The notes beneath the pieces are model-generated. The model made no database searches. It had not been told where the DNA came from and worked only from the letters and a program-made list of their open reading frames with translations. The position numbers and the translations under genes are program-made. Of a stretch of DNA of 5,063 bases, positions 1 through 5,063 are shown piece by piece. The stretch lies in NCBI GenBank assembly GCA_035762425.1, contig DASTOW010000342.1, forward strand, positions 1 to 5,063. Reading direction: 5' to 3'. Source of the stretch: AWTP1-13 sp035762425. Lineage in GTDB: Bacteria > Pseudomonadota > Alphaproteobacteria > Rhizobiales > Hyphomicrobiaceae. Every line of letters begins with the position of its first letter. The stretch's first letter is position 1.

Positions 1-768
1 CGATCGCTCGACACGCGCCACCGCCCAGATCGAGGCCTCATAGAGCAGGATGGTCGGCAACGCCATGGCGATCATGCTGAACGGGTCGGGCGGCGACAGG
101 ATGCCGGCCGCTGCCGTGATGGCGACGATGGCATAGCGGCGGAAGTCCCTCAGGTTCTGCGCCCCGATGATGCCGGCCTGCGCCAGCAGGGTCAGCACCA
201 CGGGGAGCTGGAACATCACGCCGAAGCCCAGGATCAGCGTCATGATCAGCGACAGGTACTCGCTGACCTTGGCCTGCAGGTGGATCTCGACCTGCCCGCC
301 CGTCTGCTCCATGGACAGGAAGAACTTCATCGCCAGCGGCATGACGATGAAATAGACGACCATCGCCCCTAGGATGAACAGCAAGAAGGTGGCGAACAGG
401 TAGGGCCGGAACGCCTGGCGCTCGTTCTTGTAGAGGCCCGGCGCCACGAATTTGTAGACCTGCGTGGCGATGATTGGGAAGGCCAGGAACACGGCGCCGA
501 ACAGCGCCAGCTTCAGCTTGGTGAAGAAGAACTCGTGCGGGGCGGTGTAGATCATCTCGATCTTCTGGCCCTCGCCGCGCGCCACCTGGTACGGCCAGAC
601 CAGCAGGTTGTAGAGGTCGGAGGCGAAGGCAAAGCAGATGACGAAGCCGATGCCGACGCCGATCAGGGCGTAGATCAGCCGCGTGCGCAGCTCGATCAGA
701 TGGTCCATCAAAGGCGCCTTCGACGCCTCCACCTCATCGTGCCCTTCGCGGTTGACGCTTTCCTGCAC
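1..768 (-). CDS. tatC: Sec-independent protein translocase subunit TatC (3' end cut by window edge)
   Basis: TatC is the polytopic inner-membrane subunit that, with TatB, recognises twin-arginine signal peptides. The frame is open for 256 codons to the left edge, so only the last few residues and the stop should be missing. Translation shows the hallmark N-terminal PLMDHLIELRTRL (about residues 19-31), the first periplasmic loop with PHEFF (77-81), the FVAPGLYKNER region (about 107-117, where the conserved Glu follows YKN), and LSPPD (about 224-228) carrying the conserved Asp before the last helices. Hydrophobic stretches fit six membrane helices. The start is uncertain. GTG at 768 lies 3 bases after the tatB stop and keeps the DEVEASKAPL stretch that resembles other alphaproteobacterial TatC. 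GTG at 732 has a better Shine-Dalgarno (GAAGGG, 9 bases upstream). ATG at 708 would cut into conserved sequence. The spacing indicates co-transcription and probable translational coupling with tatB. Confidence 0.96.
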   Translation of the reverse strand, partial: MQESVNREGHDEVEASKAPLMDHLIELRTRLIYALIGVGIGFVICFAFASDLYNLLVWPYQVARGEGQKIEMIYTAPHEFFFTKLKLALFGAVFLAFPIIATQVYKFVAPGLYKNERQAFRPYLFATFLLFILGAMVVYFIVMPLAMKFFLSMEQTGGQVEIHLQAKVSEYLSLIMTLILGFGVMFQLPVVLTLLAQAGIIGAQNLRDFRRYAIVAITAAAGILSPPDPFSMIAMALPTILLYEASIWAVARVERS

Positions 769-771
769 GGC

Positions 772-1254
772 TTAGGCCCCCGGCTTGTCGGGAGCATGCG
801 CGGGCTGACCTGCGGTCTTGACCGCCGGCTCCGGCTCTTGGGGATGCGACGCGCCGTTGAGCGGCGTCGTCGCAGCCGATGCGCCGCCGCTCGCCACCTC
901 CAGCAGGGGATCGGCGGGCGTGCTGGCATCCGCTGTGGCGTTCTGGACGGGATCCTGCATGGCCGTATCGACGCTGGCGCGGGCCGCATCCACCTCGTTG
1001 TGCACGGTCTGCTCAGCCGAGCGGATGCTGGCCTCGGTATCCCTGCCGATCGTCTCCACCTCTTTCTTGAGGGCCTCCAGTTCGCTGTCGCGCATAGCCT
1101 CGTCGAACTGGGCGCGGAACTCGTTGGCGTGCCTGCGGATGATGCCCATGTACTTGCCGAGCGTACGCAGCAATCCCGGCAGCTCCTTCGGACCGATGAC
1201 GAGTAACGCCACGATGCCAAGGATCAGCAGTTTGCTGGACGTGAAATCAAACAT
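772..1254 (-). CDS. tatB: Sec-independent protein translocase subunit TatB
   Basis: TatB is a 160-residue single-span inner-membrane protein that partners TatC in the signal-peptide receptor complex. The start at 1254 gives MFDFTSSKLLILG, the usual MFDxx TatB opening. An upstream in-frame TTG would add 16 residues that look non-coding. A membrane helix (about 5-20) is followed by the GPKELP hinge (21-26), then an amphipathic helix and a charged coiled-coil-like region (LGKYMGIIRRHANEF to about residue 90). The tail from about 95 onward is low-complexity and rich in Ala, Pro and Thr, as is typical of TatB. GPKELP followed by a long amphipathic region, and the position between tatA and tatC, separate it from TatA. 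One oddity is Lys at position 8, where E. coli TatB has Glu. The Shine-Dalgarno is weak (GAGCGG directly upstream). It is the second gene of the tatABC operon. Confidence 0.95.
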   Translation of the reverse strand: MFDFTSSKLLILGIVALLVIGPKELPGLLRTLGKYMGIIRRHANEFRAQFDEAMRDSELEALKKEVETIGRDTEASIRSAEQTVHNEVDAARASVDTAMQDPVQNATADASTPADPLLEVASGGASAATTPLNGASHPQEPEPAVKTAGQPAHAPDKPGA

Positions 1255-1286
1255 CCGCTCAACCCACAGGTCGTCCTGATGCACAT

Positions 1287-1310
1287 CGGCGCGCCCAACC
1301 AAGCGCGCCG
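1287..1310 (-). other. GC-rich hairpin in the tatA-tatB spacer
   Basis: A perfect 8-base inverted repeat (CGGCGCGC at 1287-1294 and GCGCGCCG at 1303-1310) encloses an 8-base loop. It sits in the 88-base spacer between the tatA stop and the tatB start and would form a strong stem in the tat mRNA. No T-run follows it in the direction of transcription, so it does not look like a full intrinsic terminator. A plausible role is protecting the tatA 3' end, or partial attenuation that keeps TatA more abundant than TatB and TatC. That role is inference; the symmetry is seen directly. Confidence 0.5.
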
Positions 1311-1342
1311 CCCGTAGCCCTGGTTAGGACGCCGCCCCGGCA

Positions 1343-1600
1343 CTAGCCGGCCTTCTTGGTCTCCGTGGCGGCGGTCTGCACGGGCTTTGCCGCCGTGGCC
1401 TCGATCACCTTCGGCGCTTCGTCCTTCTTGGGAGCCTCGTCCTTCTTGACGGTCTCCTCGTCCTCGGACATGCCCTTCTTGAAGCTCTTGATACCCTTGG
1501 CCACGTCACCCATGATTGACGAAATCTTGCCGCTGCCGCCAAACAGCAGGAGGGCAACGGCCAGGAAGATCAGCCAGTGCCAGACGCTCAAGCCACCCAT
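1343..1600 (-). CDS. tatA: Sec-independent protein translocase subunit TatA
   Basis: TatA is an 85-residue single-span inner-membrane protein that polymerises around a TatBC-substrate complex to form the transport path. The sequence has the classic layout: N-terminal MGGLSVWHW leading into a short membrane helix (to about residue 19), the conserved Phe20-Gly21 hinge, then an amphipathic helix with MGDVAKGIKSFKKGM (30-44), and a charged disordered tail. MGDVAKGIKSFKKGM is very typical of alphaproteobacterial TatA. The hinge reads FGGSGKIS; many relatives have the shorter FGRGKIS. The tail contains a KKDEAP duplication (52-57 and 58-63). The ATG at 1600 is supported by an upstream GGGAG about 10 bases away. 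It is first in the tatABC operon and 88 bases upstream of tatB. The next upstream gene on the same strand is the ABC ATPase, 119 bases away, not scpB as in many relatives. Confidence 0.97.
   Translation of the reverse strand: MGGLSVWHWLIFLAVALLLFGGSGKISSIMGDVAKGIKSFKKGMSEDEETVKKDEAPKKDEAPKVIEATAAKPVQTAATETKKAG
1413..1448 (-). repeat. 18-base tandem duplication inside tatA
   Basis: Two adjacent 18-base units (1413-1430 and 1431-1448) differ at only two positions, third and sixth of the unit, and encode the duplicated KKDEAP hexapeptide in the TatA tail. The frame is kept. The tail beyond the amphipathic helix is poorly conserved in TatA proteins, so the duplication is probably neutral. Confidence 0.8.
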
Positions 1601-1650
1601 GTCTTTCCCACTCCCTTGCGGACTTCGCCGCGTTATCGCGATTTGACGGC

Positions 1651-1679
1651 ACTATCGCAGAAAGGCCATCCAGGGGCAA
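1651..1679 (-). promoter_or_regulatory. Candidate sigma70-type promoter for tatABC
   Basis: Read on the minus strand, TTGCCC (1674-1679) and GATAGT (1651-1656) are separated by exactly 17 bases. Each box matches four of six consensus positions (TTGACA and TATAAT). The predicted start of transcription would fall near 1644, leaving a leader of about 44 bases before the tatA ATG, with a good Shine-Dalgarno. The position fits a tatABC operon that no longer sits directly behind scpB. Read-through from the ABC ATPase gene upstream remains possible, because no terminator is evident between the two. The call rests on motif matches only. Confidence 0.45.
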
Positions 1680-1719
1680 GTTTGCCACACCACTCAAGAT
1701 GCGGCCTAAGCACCTGAAT

Positions 1720-2895
1720 TCAAGCCGTTTCCGGTCGCTCGTCGATTAACTCGGCTTCATAATTGTGCGCAGGCTCGGCCGGAAACACCAGCACGCTCGC
1801 CGGATCGACCGCAATCGACACCTCCATGCCGCGTGCCGGCTCCTCGCCCTCGCGCACCAGGGTGAGCAGCGGCCGCTCGAAGCCCTGCGCCGCAATCTCC
1901 AGCACCGCGAGGTCTCCCAGAAACTTGGCATGCAGGACACGTCCTGCAAGTCCCTGCCCTGCCGGCAACACGCGGATGGCCCTGCGACGAATGCACAGGG
2001 TGGCAATTTCGCCCTCGCTCAGCTCCGGCACCACGAACACCCCGATCGGCGTGCGCAGGGCCCCGCCCTCCACCCGCACCGGAATCTCGTTGATCTCCGA
2101 GAACAGCCGGGCAACGAACAGGTCGGCGGGGTTGCGGTAGAGCTCTTCAGCCTTGCCGGCCTGCACCAGCTTGCCGGACCGCATGACGGCGATGCGGTCA
2201 CCGAGCCGGATGGCCTCCGCCGGCGCGTGCGTGACGATCAGGCAGGTGGCGCGCGTCTCACGCAGCAGGCGCAGCGTCTCCTCCTGCATCTTTTCGCGCA
2301 GCTGCACATCGAGGCCGGAGAACGGCTCGTCCATCAGCATCACCGACGGACGGGGCAGGATCGCGCGCGCCAGCGCAACCCGCTGCTGCTCGCCACCCGA
2401 CAGGATGTGCGGATAATCGTGGGCGGTGCGCTCAAGCCCCACGCGCGCCAGCGCCGCCAGGGCCTCGCGGCGGGCTTCCTCCTTGGGCAGCGACTTCAAC
2501 CCGAACGCCACATTGTCGAGGATCGTCAGGTGCGGGAACAGCGCGAAGTCCTGGAACATCAGGCCGACGTTGCGCTTCTCGGGCGGCACGAAGCGGGCCG
2601 GCCCGGCCACTTCCTGGTCGTTGATCAGCACCCGACCGGCGGTCGGCTTGTCGATGCCCGCGGCGATGCGCAGCAACGTGGTCTTGCCGCTCCCCGACGG
2701 ACCGAGCAGGCAGACCACCTCGGCCGGCGCGATGTCGAGGGAAAACCCGTCTAGCGCCTCGCCCGTATCGTACGCGCGCTCGACGCCCTCGAAGGTCAGC
2801 CGGGCGGCAATGGTCGCAGCCGCGCGCCCGGTCGCCGGCCGCGCCGGCATGTCCGCCCCGCGCCGCCGTGCGCGAAAGTTGTCTGAAACGTTCAC
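1720..2895 (-). CDS. ABC transporter ATP-binding protein, ferric/spermidine-type (FbpC/PotA-like)
   Basis: This is a 391-residue cytoplasmic ATPase that would power an ABC importer. In order it shows Walker A GPSGSGKT (65-72), Q-loop Gln115 in FQDFALFPHLTILDNVAFGL, signature LSGGEQQ (165-171), Walker B VMLMDEP (185-191), D-loop SGLD (193-196), and H-loop His223. Residues about 270-375 form a TOBE-like C-terminal domain. The PPEKRNVGLMFQDFALFPHLT stretch is typical of the FbpC ferric group, but PotA-, CysA- and thiamine-type ATPases share much of this, so the substrate is not settled. The residue after the H-loop His is Ala (THAPAEA), where the family usually has Asp. The start shown is GTG at 2895, with GAGG about 9 bases upstream. 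ATG at 2850 is an alternative; the ATPase domain begins near residue 33, so both are possible. No permease or cognate binding protein lies beside it, so it is an orphan within the window. Confidence 0.93.
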   Translation of the reverse strand: MNVSDNFRARRRGADMPARPATGRAAATIAARLTFEGVERAYDTGEALDGFSLDIAPAEVVCLLGPSGSGKTTLLRIAAGIDKPTAGRVLINDQEVAGPARFVPPEKRNVGLMFQDFALFPHLTILDNVAFGLKSLPKEEARREALAALARVGLERTAHDYPHILSGGEQQRVALARAILPRPSVMLMDEPFSGLDVQLREKMQEETLRLLRETRATCLIVTHAPAEAIRLGDRIAVMRSGKLVQAGKAEELYRNPADLFVARLFSEINEIPVRVEGGALRTPIGVFVVPELSEGEIATLCIRRRAIRVLPAGQGLAGRVLHAKFLGDLAVLEIAAQGFERPLLTLVREGEEPARGMEVSIAVDPASVLVFPAEPAHNYEAELIDERPETA

Positions 2896-3056
2896 CGGCT
2901 GCTGACCTCGCTCACGGGCCTTCTAGCTTAACGAGATGCGCAGAGCCAACGCCCACTGCAAGAGCCGACGGCGGCGGCAGATCAGATATGACCCCATCCG
3001 GCGTAGTACGATTGCCGGGTTGCTGGTACTTTCCCGGCCTCAGACCAAAAACTATC

Positions 3057-3061
3057 GGAGG
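3057..3061 (+). promoter_or_regulatory. Shine-Dalgarno that decides the binding-protein start
   Basis: GGAGG lies only 2 bases before the ATG at 3064 but 8 bases before the in-frame ATG at 3070. The second spacing is near optimal and the first is too short, so translation most likely begins at 3070. This also gives a more conventional signal peptide starting MLSRRLL. Confidence 0.75.
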
Positions 3062-3069
3062 AAATGCCT

Positions 3070-4053
3070 ATGCTTTCGCGACGTTTGCTGACTGCCGCGT
3101 TCAGCGCAGCAGCTTTGGCCATCGCGCTTGGCGGCCCGGCCGCGGCCCAGAAATACCCGGAGCGGCCCATCACCTTGATCGTGCCGTGGGCAGCCGGCGG
3201 CGGCGCCGACCTCGTCTCCCGCATCCTGGCGGCCGGCCTCGAAAAGGAATTCGGTCAGCCGGTCAACGTCGTCAACCGCACCGGCGGCAGTGGTGTCACG
3301 GGCCACACAGCCATCATGACCGCCGCACCCGACGGCTACACGTTCGGCGTCGCTACGTCCGAGATCGCCACGTTCAAGACCATCGGCCTTGCCGACATCA
3401 CACCCGACAGCTTTGATATCGTCTCGCGCATTGTCACGATTCCCTCGGGCATCAGCATCCAGGCCGACGGCCCCTATAAGACGGCGGCGGACGTGGTCGC
3501 GGCCATCAAGGGTGCGCAGAAGGGCCAGCTGTCTGCCTCCGGCACGGGCCCCGGCGGAGCCTGGCATCTCGCCGTCGCAGGTCTGTCGAAGGCCGCCGGC
3601 GCTCCAACCGACCAGATCAAGTACATCCCGAGCCAGGGCGGCGCTCCCGCGCTCCAGGAGCTGGTCGCAGGTCAGCTGAGCTTCCTCACGGTGTCTCCCA
3701 TCGAGGCCAAGGCCCTCGCCGACGCCGGCAAGGTCAAGGTCGTGGCCGTCATGGATGGGCAGCGCATGGCCAGCATGCCCAATGTTCCCACGCTCAAGGA
3801 AGCGACCGGCCTCGACTGGCAGTTCGTCAATTGGTTCGCGCTGACGCTGCCCAAGGGCGTGCCCGCAGACGTCAGGGCCAAGATCGCCGAACTGGCCAAG
3901 AAGGCGCATGCCCGCGACGACGTGCAGGCGCCCATGAAGGAGCGCGGCATCACGCCGGTGTGGGAAACCTCCGAGGAAGCGCGCGCCTTCGCCGCCAAGT
4001 TCAGCACGACGGCCGGTCAGCTCCTGAAGGAGCTGGGTCTGGCGAAGGAATGA
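3070..4053 (+). CDS. Tripartite tricarboxylate transporter (TTT) solute-binding protein, TctC/Bug family
   Basis: This is a 327-residue periplasmic binding protein that would capture an organic acid or similar small ligand for a TctAB-type secondary importer. Residues 1-26 form a signal peptide: SRR, a hydrophobic Ala/Leu core, and a likely cleavage after Ala26 (PAAA/QKYP). The mature start, YPERPITLIVPWAAGGGADLV (29-49), is the family hallmark, with the ligand-binding loop AAGGGAD. It is followed by VVNRTGGSG (67-75) and APDGYT (86-91), and later by GQLSFL (201-206) and MPNVPTLKE (236-244). Length and motif order are normal for the family. Start choice is explained under the Shine-Dalgarno entry. 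No tctA or tctB membrane genes are adjacent, which is common because Bug proteins are often scattered as orphans. It is divergent from the ABC ATPase and convergent with scpB. The ligand cannot be predicted. The SRRLL sequence resembles a weak Tat signal. Confidence 0.95.
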   Translation: MLSRRLLTAAFSAAALAIALGGPAAAQKYPERPITLIVPWAAGGGADLVSRILAAGLEKEFGQPVNVVNRTGGSGVTGHTAIMTAAPDGYTFGVATSEIATFKTIGLADITPDSFDIVSRIVTIPSGISIQADGPYKTAADVVAAIKGAQKGQLSASGTGPGGAWHLAVAGLSKAAGAPTDQIKYIPSQGGAPALQELVAGQLSFLTVSPIEAKALADAGKVKVVAVMDGQRMASMPNVPTLKEATGLDWQFVNWFALTLPKGVPADVRAKIAELAKKAHARDDVQAPMKERGITPVWETSEEARAFAAKFSTTAGQLLKELGLAKE

Positions 4054-4066
4054 CCAAGACCTGGGT

Positions 4067-4120
4067 CCCGGATATGCGTCATGCCGGACGCATGCGCTTC
4101 GGCATGACGCGCGTGCCGGG
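4067..4120. repeat. Nested palindrome between convergent genes, possible bidirectional terminator
   Basis: The core is a perfect 11-base inverted repeat: GCGTCATGCCG at 4076-4086 and CGGCATGACGC at 4100-4110, with 13 bases between. An outer pair, CCCGG (4067-4071) and CCGGG (4116-4120), extends it imperfectly. A competing stem is also possible between ATGCGTC (4074-4080) and GACGCAT (4087-4093). It fills much of the 81-base gap between the ends of the binding-protein gene and scpB, so it could end transcription from both sides, though neither side has a clear T-run. Its GTCATGCCGG...GGCATGACG composition resembles dispersed intergenic palindromes found in many alphaproteobacterial genomes. 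That link is from general knowledge and is not tested here. Confidence 0.7.
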
Positions 4121-4134
4121 GTTAACAGGCCGCG

Positions 4135-4947
4135 CTAGGCGGCGCCCTTGGGGCCGCGATCGTCGTCCCCGTCGCCCAGCGGCAGCTCGCCCGTTTCCTC
4201 CTCGCCCGCATCCAGGGGCAGCTCGTCGGGCATCAGCGCCATCGCGTCGTTGGGCTCGGGGACGGTGAAGTCCGGAGGCAGATTACTGCTCAGCAAGCCC
4301 GAGCCCTTGAGCTCGGCCAAGCCCGGCAGGTCCTTGATGCCGTCGAAGCCAAAGTGCTCCAGGAACTGATCGGTGGTGCCATAGGTGATGGGCCGGCCGG
4401 GCGCGCGACGGCGGCCGCGCGGGCGCACCCAGTTCACTTCCATCAGCACGTCGATGGTGCCGCCCGAAACCGCCACCCCGCGGATCTCCTCGATCTCGGC
4501 GCGCGTCACCGGCTGGTGGTAGGCGATGATGGCCAGCGTCTCCATGGCGGCCTTGGACAGGCGCCGCTGCTCGGTGGCGTGTCGCTCCAGCAGATAAGCA
4601 AGGTCCTCCGCCGTACGGAACGCCCACTTGCCGGCCACGCGCACCAGGTTGATGCCGCGGCTGGCGTAGAAGCCCTTCAGCTCCTCCAGCAGCGCTAAGA
4701 CGTCGTCTTCCGATTTCAGGTGGCCCGCCAGATATGCTTCCGCGAGCGGCTCGGAGGCAGCAAACAGCAGCGCTTCGAGGATCCGCAGTTGCTCGCGGCG
4801 GTCGGCCGACGGCAACTGCGCAATGTTGGGCGGCAGGCCGCGCGTGTTCTCCTGCGCCGGCGTGTGCGTGAGATCACGCATCACATCGTCGTCGCTGTCC
4901 TCGTGATCCTGCCGATGCGGCACCACGTTGAGCTTCGGCGGAACCAT
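4135..4947 (-). CDS. scpB: Segregation and condensation protein ScpB
   Basis: ScpB is the winged-helix (kite) subunit of the bacterial SMC-ScpAB condensin, acting as a dimer on the kleisin ScpA to organise and segregate the chromosome. The 270 residues show the first winged-helix region from about residue 51 (REQLRILEALLFAASEPL), the strongly conserved LSKAAMETLAIIAYHQPVTR (130-149), EIEEIRGV (151-158), and the second-domain motif GRPITYGTTDQFLEHFG (184-200), ending in IKDLPGL. It is longer than compact ScpB proteins such as the roughly 200-residue B. subtilis one. The extra length is an N-terminal extension of about 45 residues with an acidic patch (EDSDDD) and an acidic C-terminal tail (about 230-270), both likely disordered. 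The ATG at 4947 has a strong AAGGGGA 5 bases upstream (4953-4959). The gene follows the presumed scpA end by 59 bases on the same strand, which suggests one operon. Confidence 0.97.
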   Translation of the reverse strand: MVPPKLNVVPHRQDHEDSDDDVMRDLTHTPAQENTRGLPPNIAQLPSADRREQLRILEALLFAASEPLAEAYLAGHLKSEDDVLALLEELKGFYASRGINLVRVAGKWAFRTAEDLAYLLERHATEQRRLSKAAMETLAIIAYHQPVTRAEIEEIRGVAVSGGTIDVLMEVNWVRPRGRRRAPGRPITYGTTDQFLEHFGFDGIKDLPGLAELKGSGLLSSNLPPDFTVPEPNDAMALMPDELPLDAGEEETGELPLGDGDDDRGPKGAA

Positions 4948-5006
4948 GTCTGTCCCCTTTTTTTTCTGCAGGCTCTAGAACTCCGACGTTACCGATACTG
5001 GGGGAC

Positions 5007-5063
5007 TCAACTGACGCGCTGCCACTCGGCGCCTTCCTCGCGCTTGCGCATATAGATGGGTGC
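5007..5063 (-). CDS. scpA: Probable ScpA C-terminus (5' part beyond window edge)
   Basis: Reading the minus strand in from the right edge gives 18 codons, APIYMRKREEGAEWQRVS, then a TGA at 5009-5007. Many ScpA kleisins end in a segment like F-x-P-I-Y-x-R, and scpA normally lies directly upstream of scpB on the same strand, which fits. Only 18 residues are visible, so the assignment rests mainly on gene order and a short motif. If correct, this end corresponds to the C-terminal winged-helix part of ScpA that contacts the SMC head. Confidence 0.6.
   Translation of the reverse strand, partial: APIYMRKREEGAEWQRVS

Noticed and set aside
535..1206. Plus-strand open frame across the tatC-tatB junction
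   Set aside because: It overlaps two well-supported genes on the other strand, and its composition (Arg/Leu/His-rich) is typical of an antisense shadow.
1765..2754. Long plus-strand open frame (329 codons) opposite the ABC ATPase
   Set aside because: It is antisense to a clear ATPase and its product is rich in Arg, His and Gln with no recognisable domain, as expected for a GC-rich shadow frame.
3014..3038. GCCGGG/CCCGGC inverted repeat upstream of the binding-protein gene, considered as an operator
   Set aside because: A 6-base GC-only arm with a 13-base gap is expected by chance in DNA this GC-rich, and it matches no regulator site I recognise.
2896..3069. Divergent intergenic region searched for promoters and iron-regulator boxes (Fur, Irr or RirA type)
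   Set aside because: No convincing -35/-10 pair with good spacing and no iron-box palindrome was found on either strand. Promoters must exist here but I cannot place them.
3052..3909. Minus-strand open frame (285 codons) opposite the binding-protein gene
   Set aside because: The plus-strand frame has a signal peptide, Shine-Dalgarno and family motifs throughout. The opposite frame is Gly/Asp/Arg-rich with no family resemblance.
4958..4965. Run of eight T on the plus strand upstream of scpB, considered as a terminator tract or slippage site
   Set aside because: On the coding (minus) strand it is an A-run directly before the scpB Shine-Dalgarno, outside any coding frame and without an adjoining stem, so it is best read as part of the ribosome binding region.

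Overview
The window looks like chromosomal DNA from a GC-rich alphaproteobacterium. The evidence is the compact GC-rich coding, the TatC N-terminus of the type common in Hyphomicrobiales and relatives (EASKAPLMDHLIELR), the TatA and TatB sequences, and the presence of scpA/scpB near tatABC. I cannot assign a genus from sequence alone.

Layout, left to right. Positions 1-1600 hold a minus-strand tatA-tatB-tatC operon: the twin-arginine translocase for folded proteins. tatC runs off the left edge. A candidate sigma70-type promoter lies at 1651-1679, just upstream of tatA, and a GC-rich hairpin sits in the tatA-tatB spacer. Positions 1720-2895 hold a minus-strand ABC transporter ATPase of the ferric/spermidine/sulfate (FbpC/PotA-like) class. 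A 174-base divergent intergenic region follows. Then comes a plus-strand gene (3070-4053) for a TctC/Bug-type periplasmic solute-binding protein with a signal peptide. It converges on scpB, and the 81-base gap between them contains a strong nested palindrome. Positions 4135-4947 hold scpB on the minus strand, preceded by what looks like the last codons of scpA (5007-5063).

How the genes relate. ScpA and ScpB are the kleisin and winged-helix subunits of the SMC condensin. In many alphaproteobacteria scpA-scpB is followed directly by tatA-tatB-tatC. Here the two halves of that conserved block lie in the expected order and orientation, but about 2.5 kb carrying two orphan transporter components separates them. 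Neither transporter gene has its membrane partner in the window, and they belong to different transporter classes, so they probably do not work together. The interruption is the most interesting feature of the window.

No undescribed multi-gene system is evident. There are no tRNA, rRNA, CRISPR, transposase or phage genes. The remaining points of interest are small: regulatory hairpins, a lysine at TatB position 8, start-site choices, and a Tat-like signal on the binding protein.
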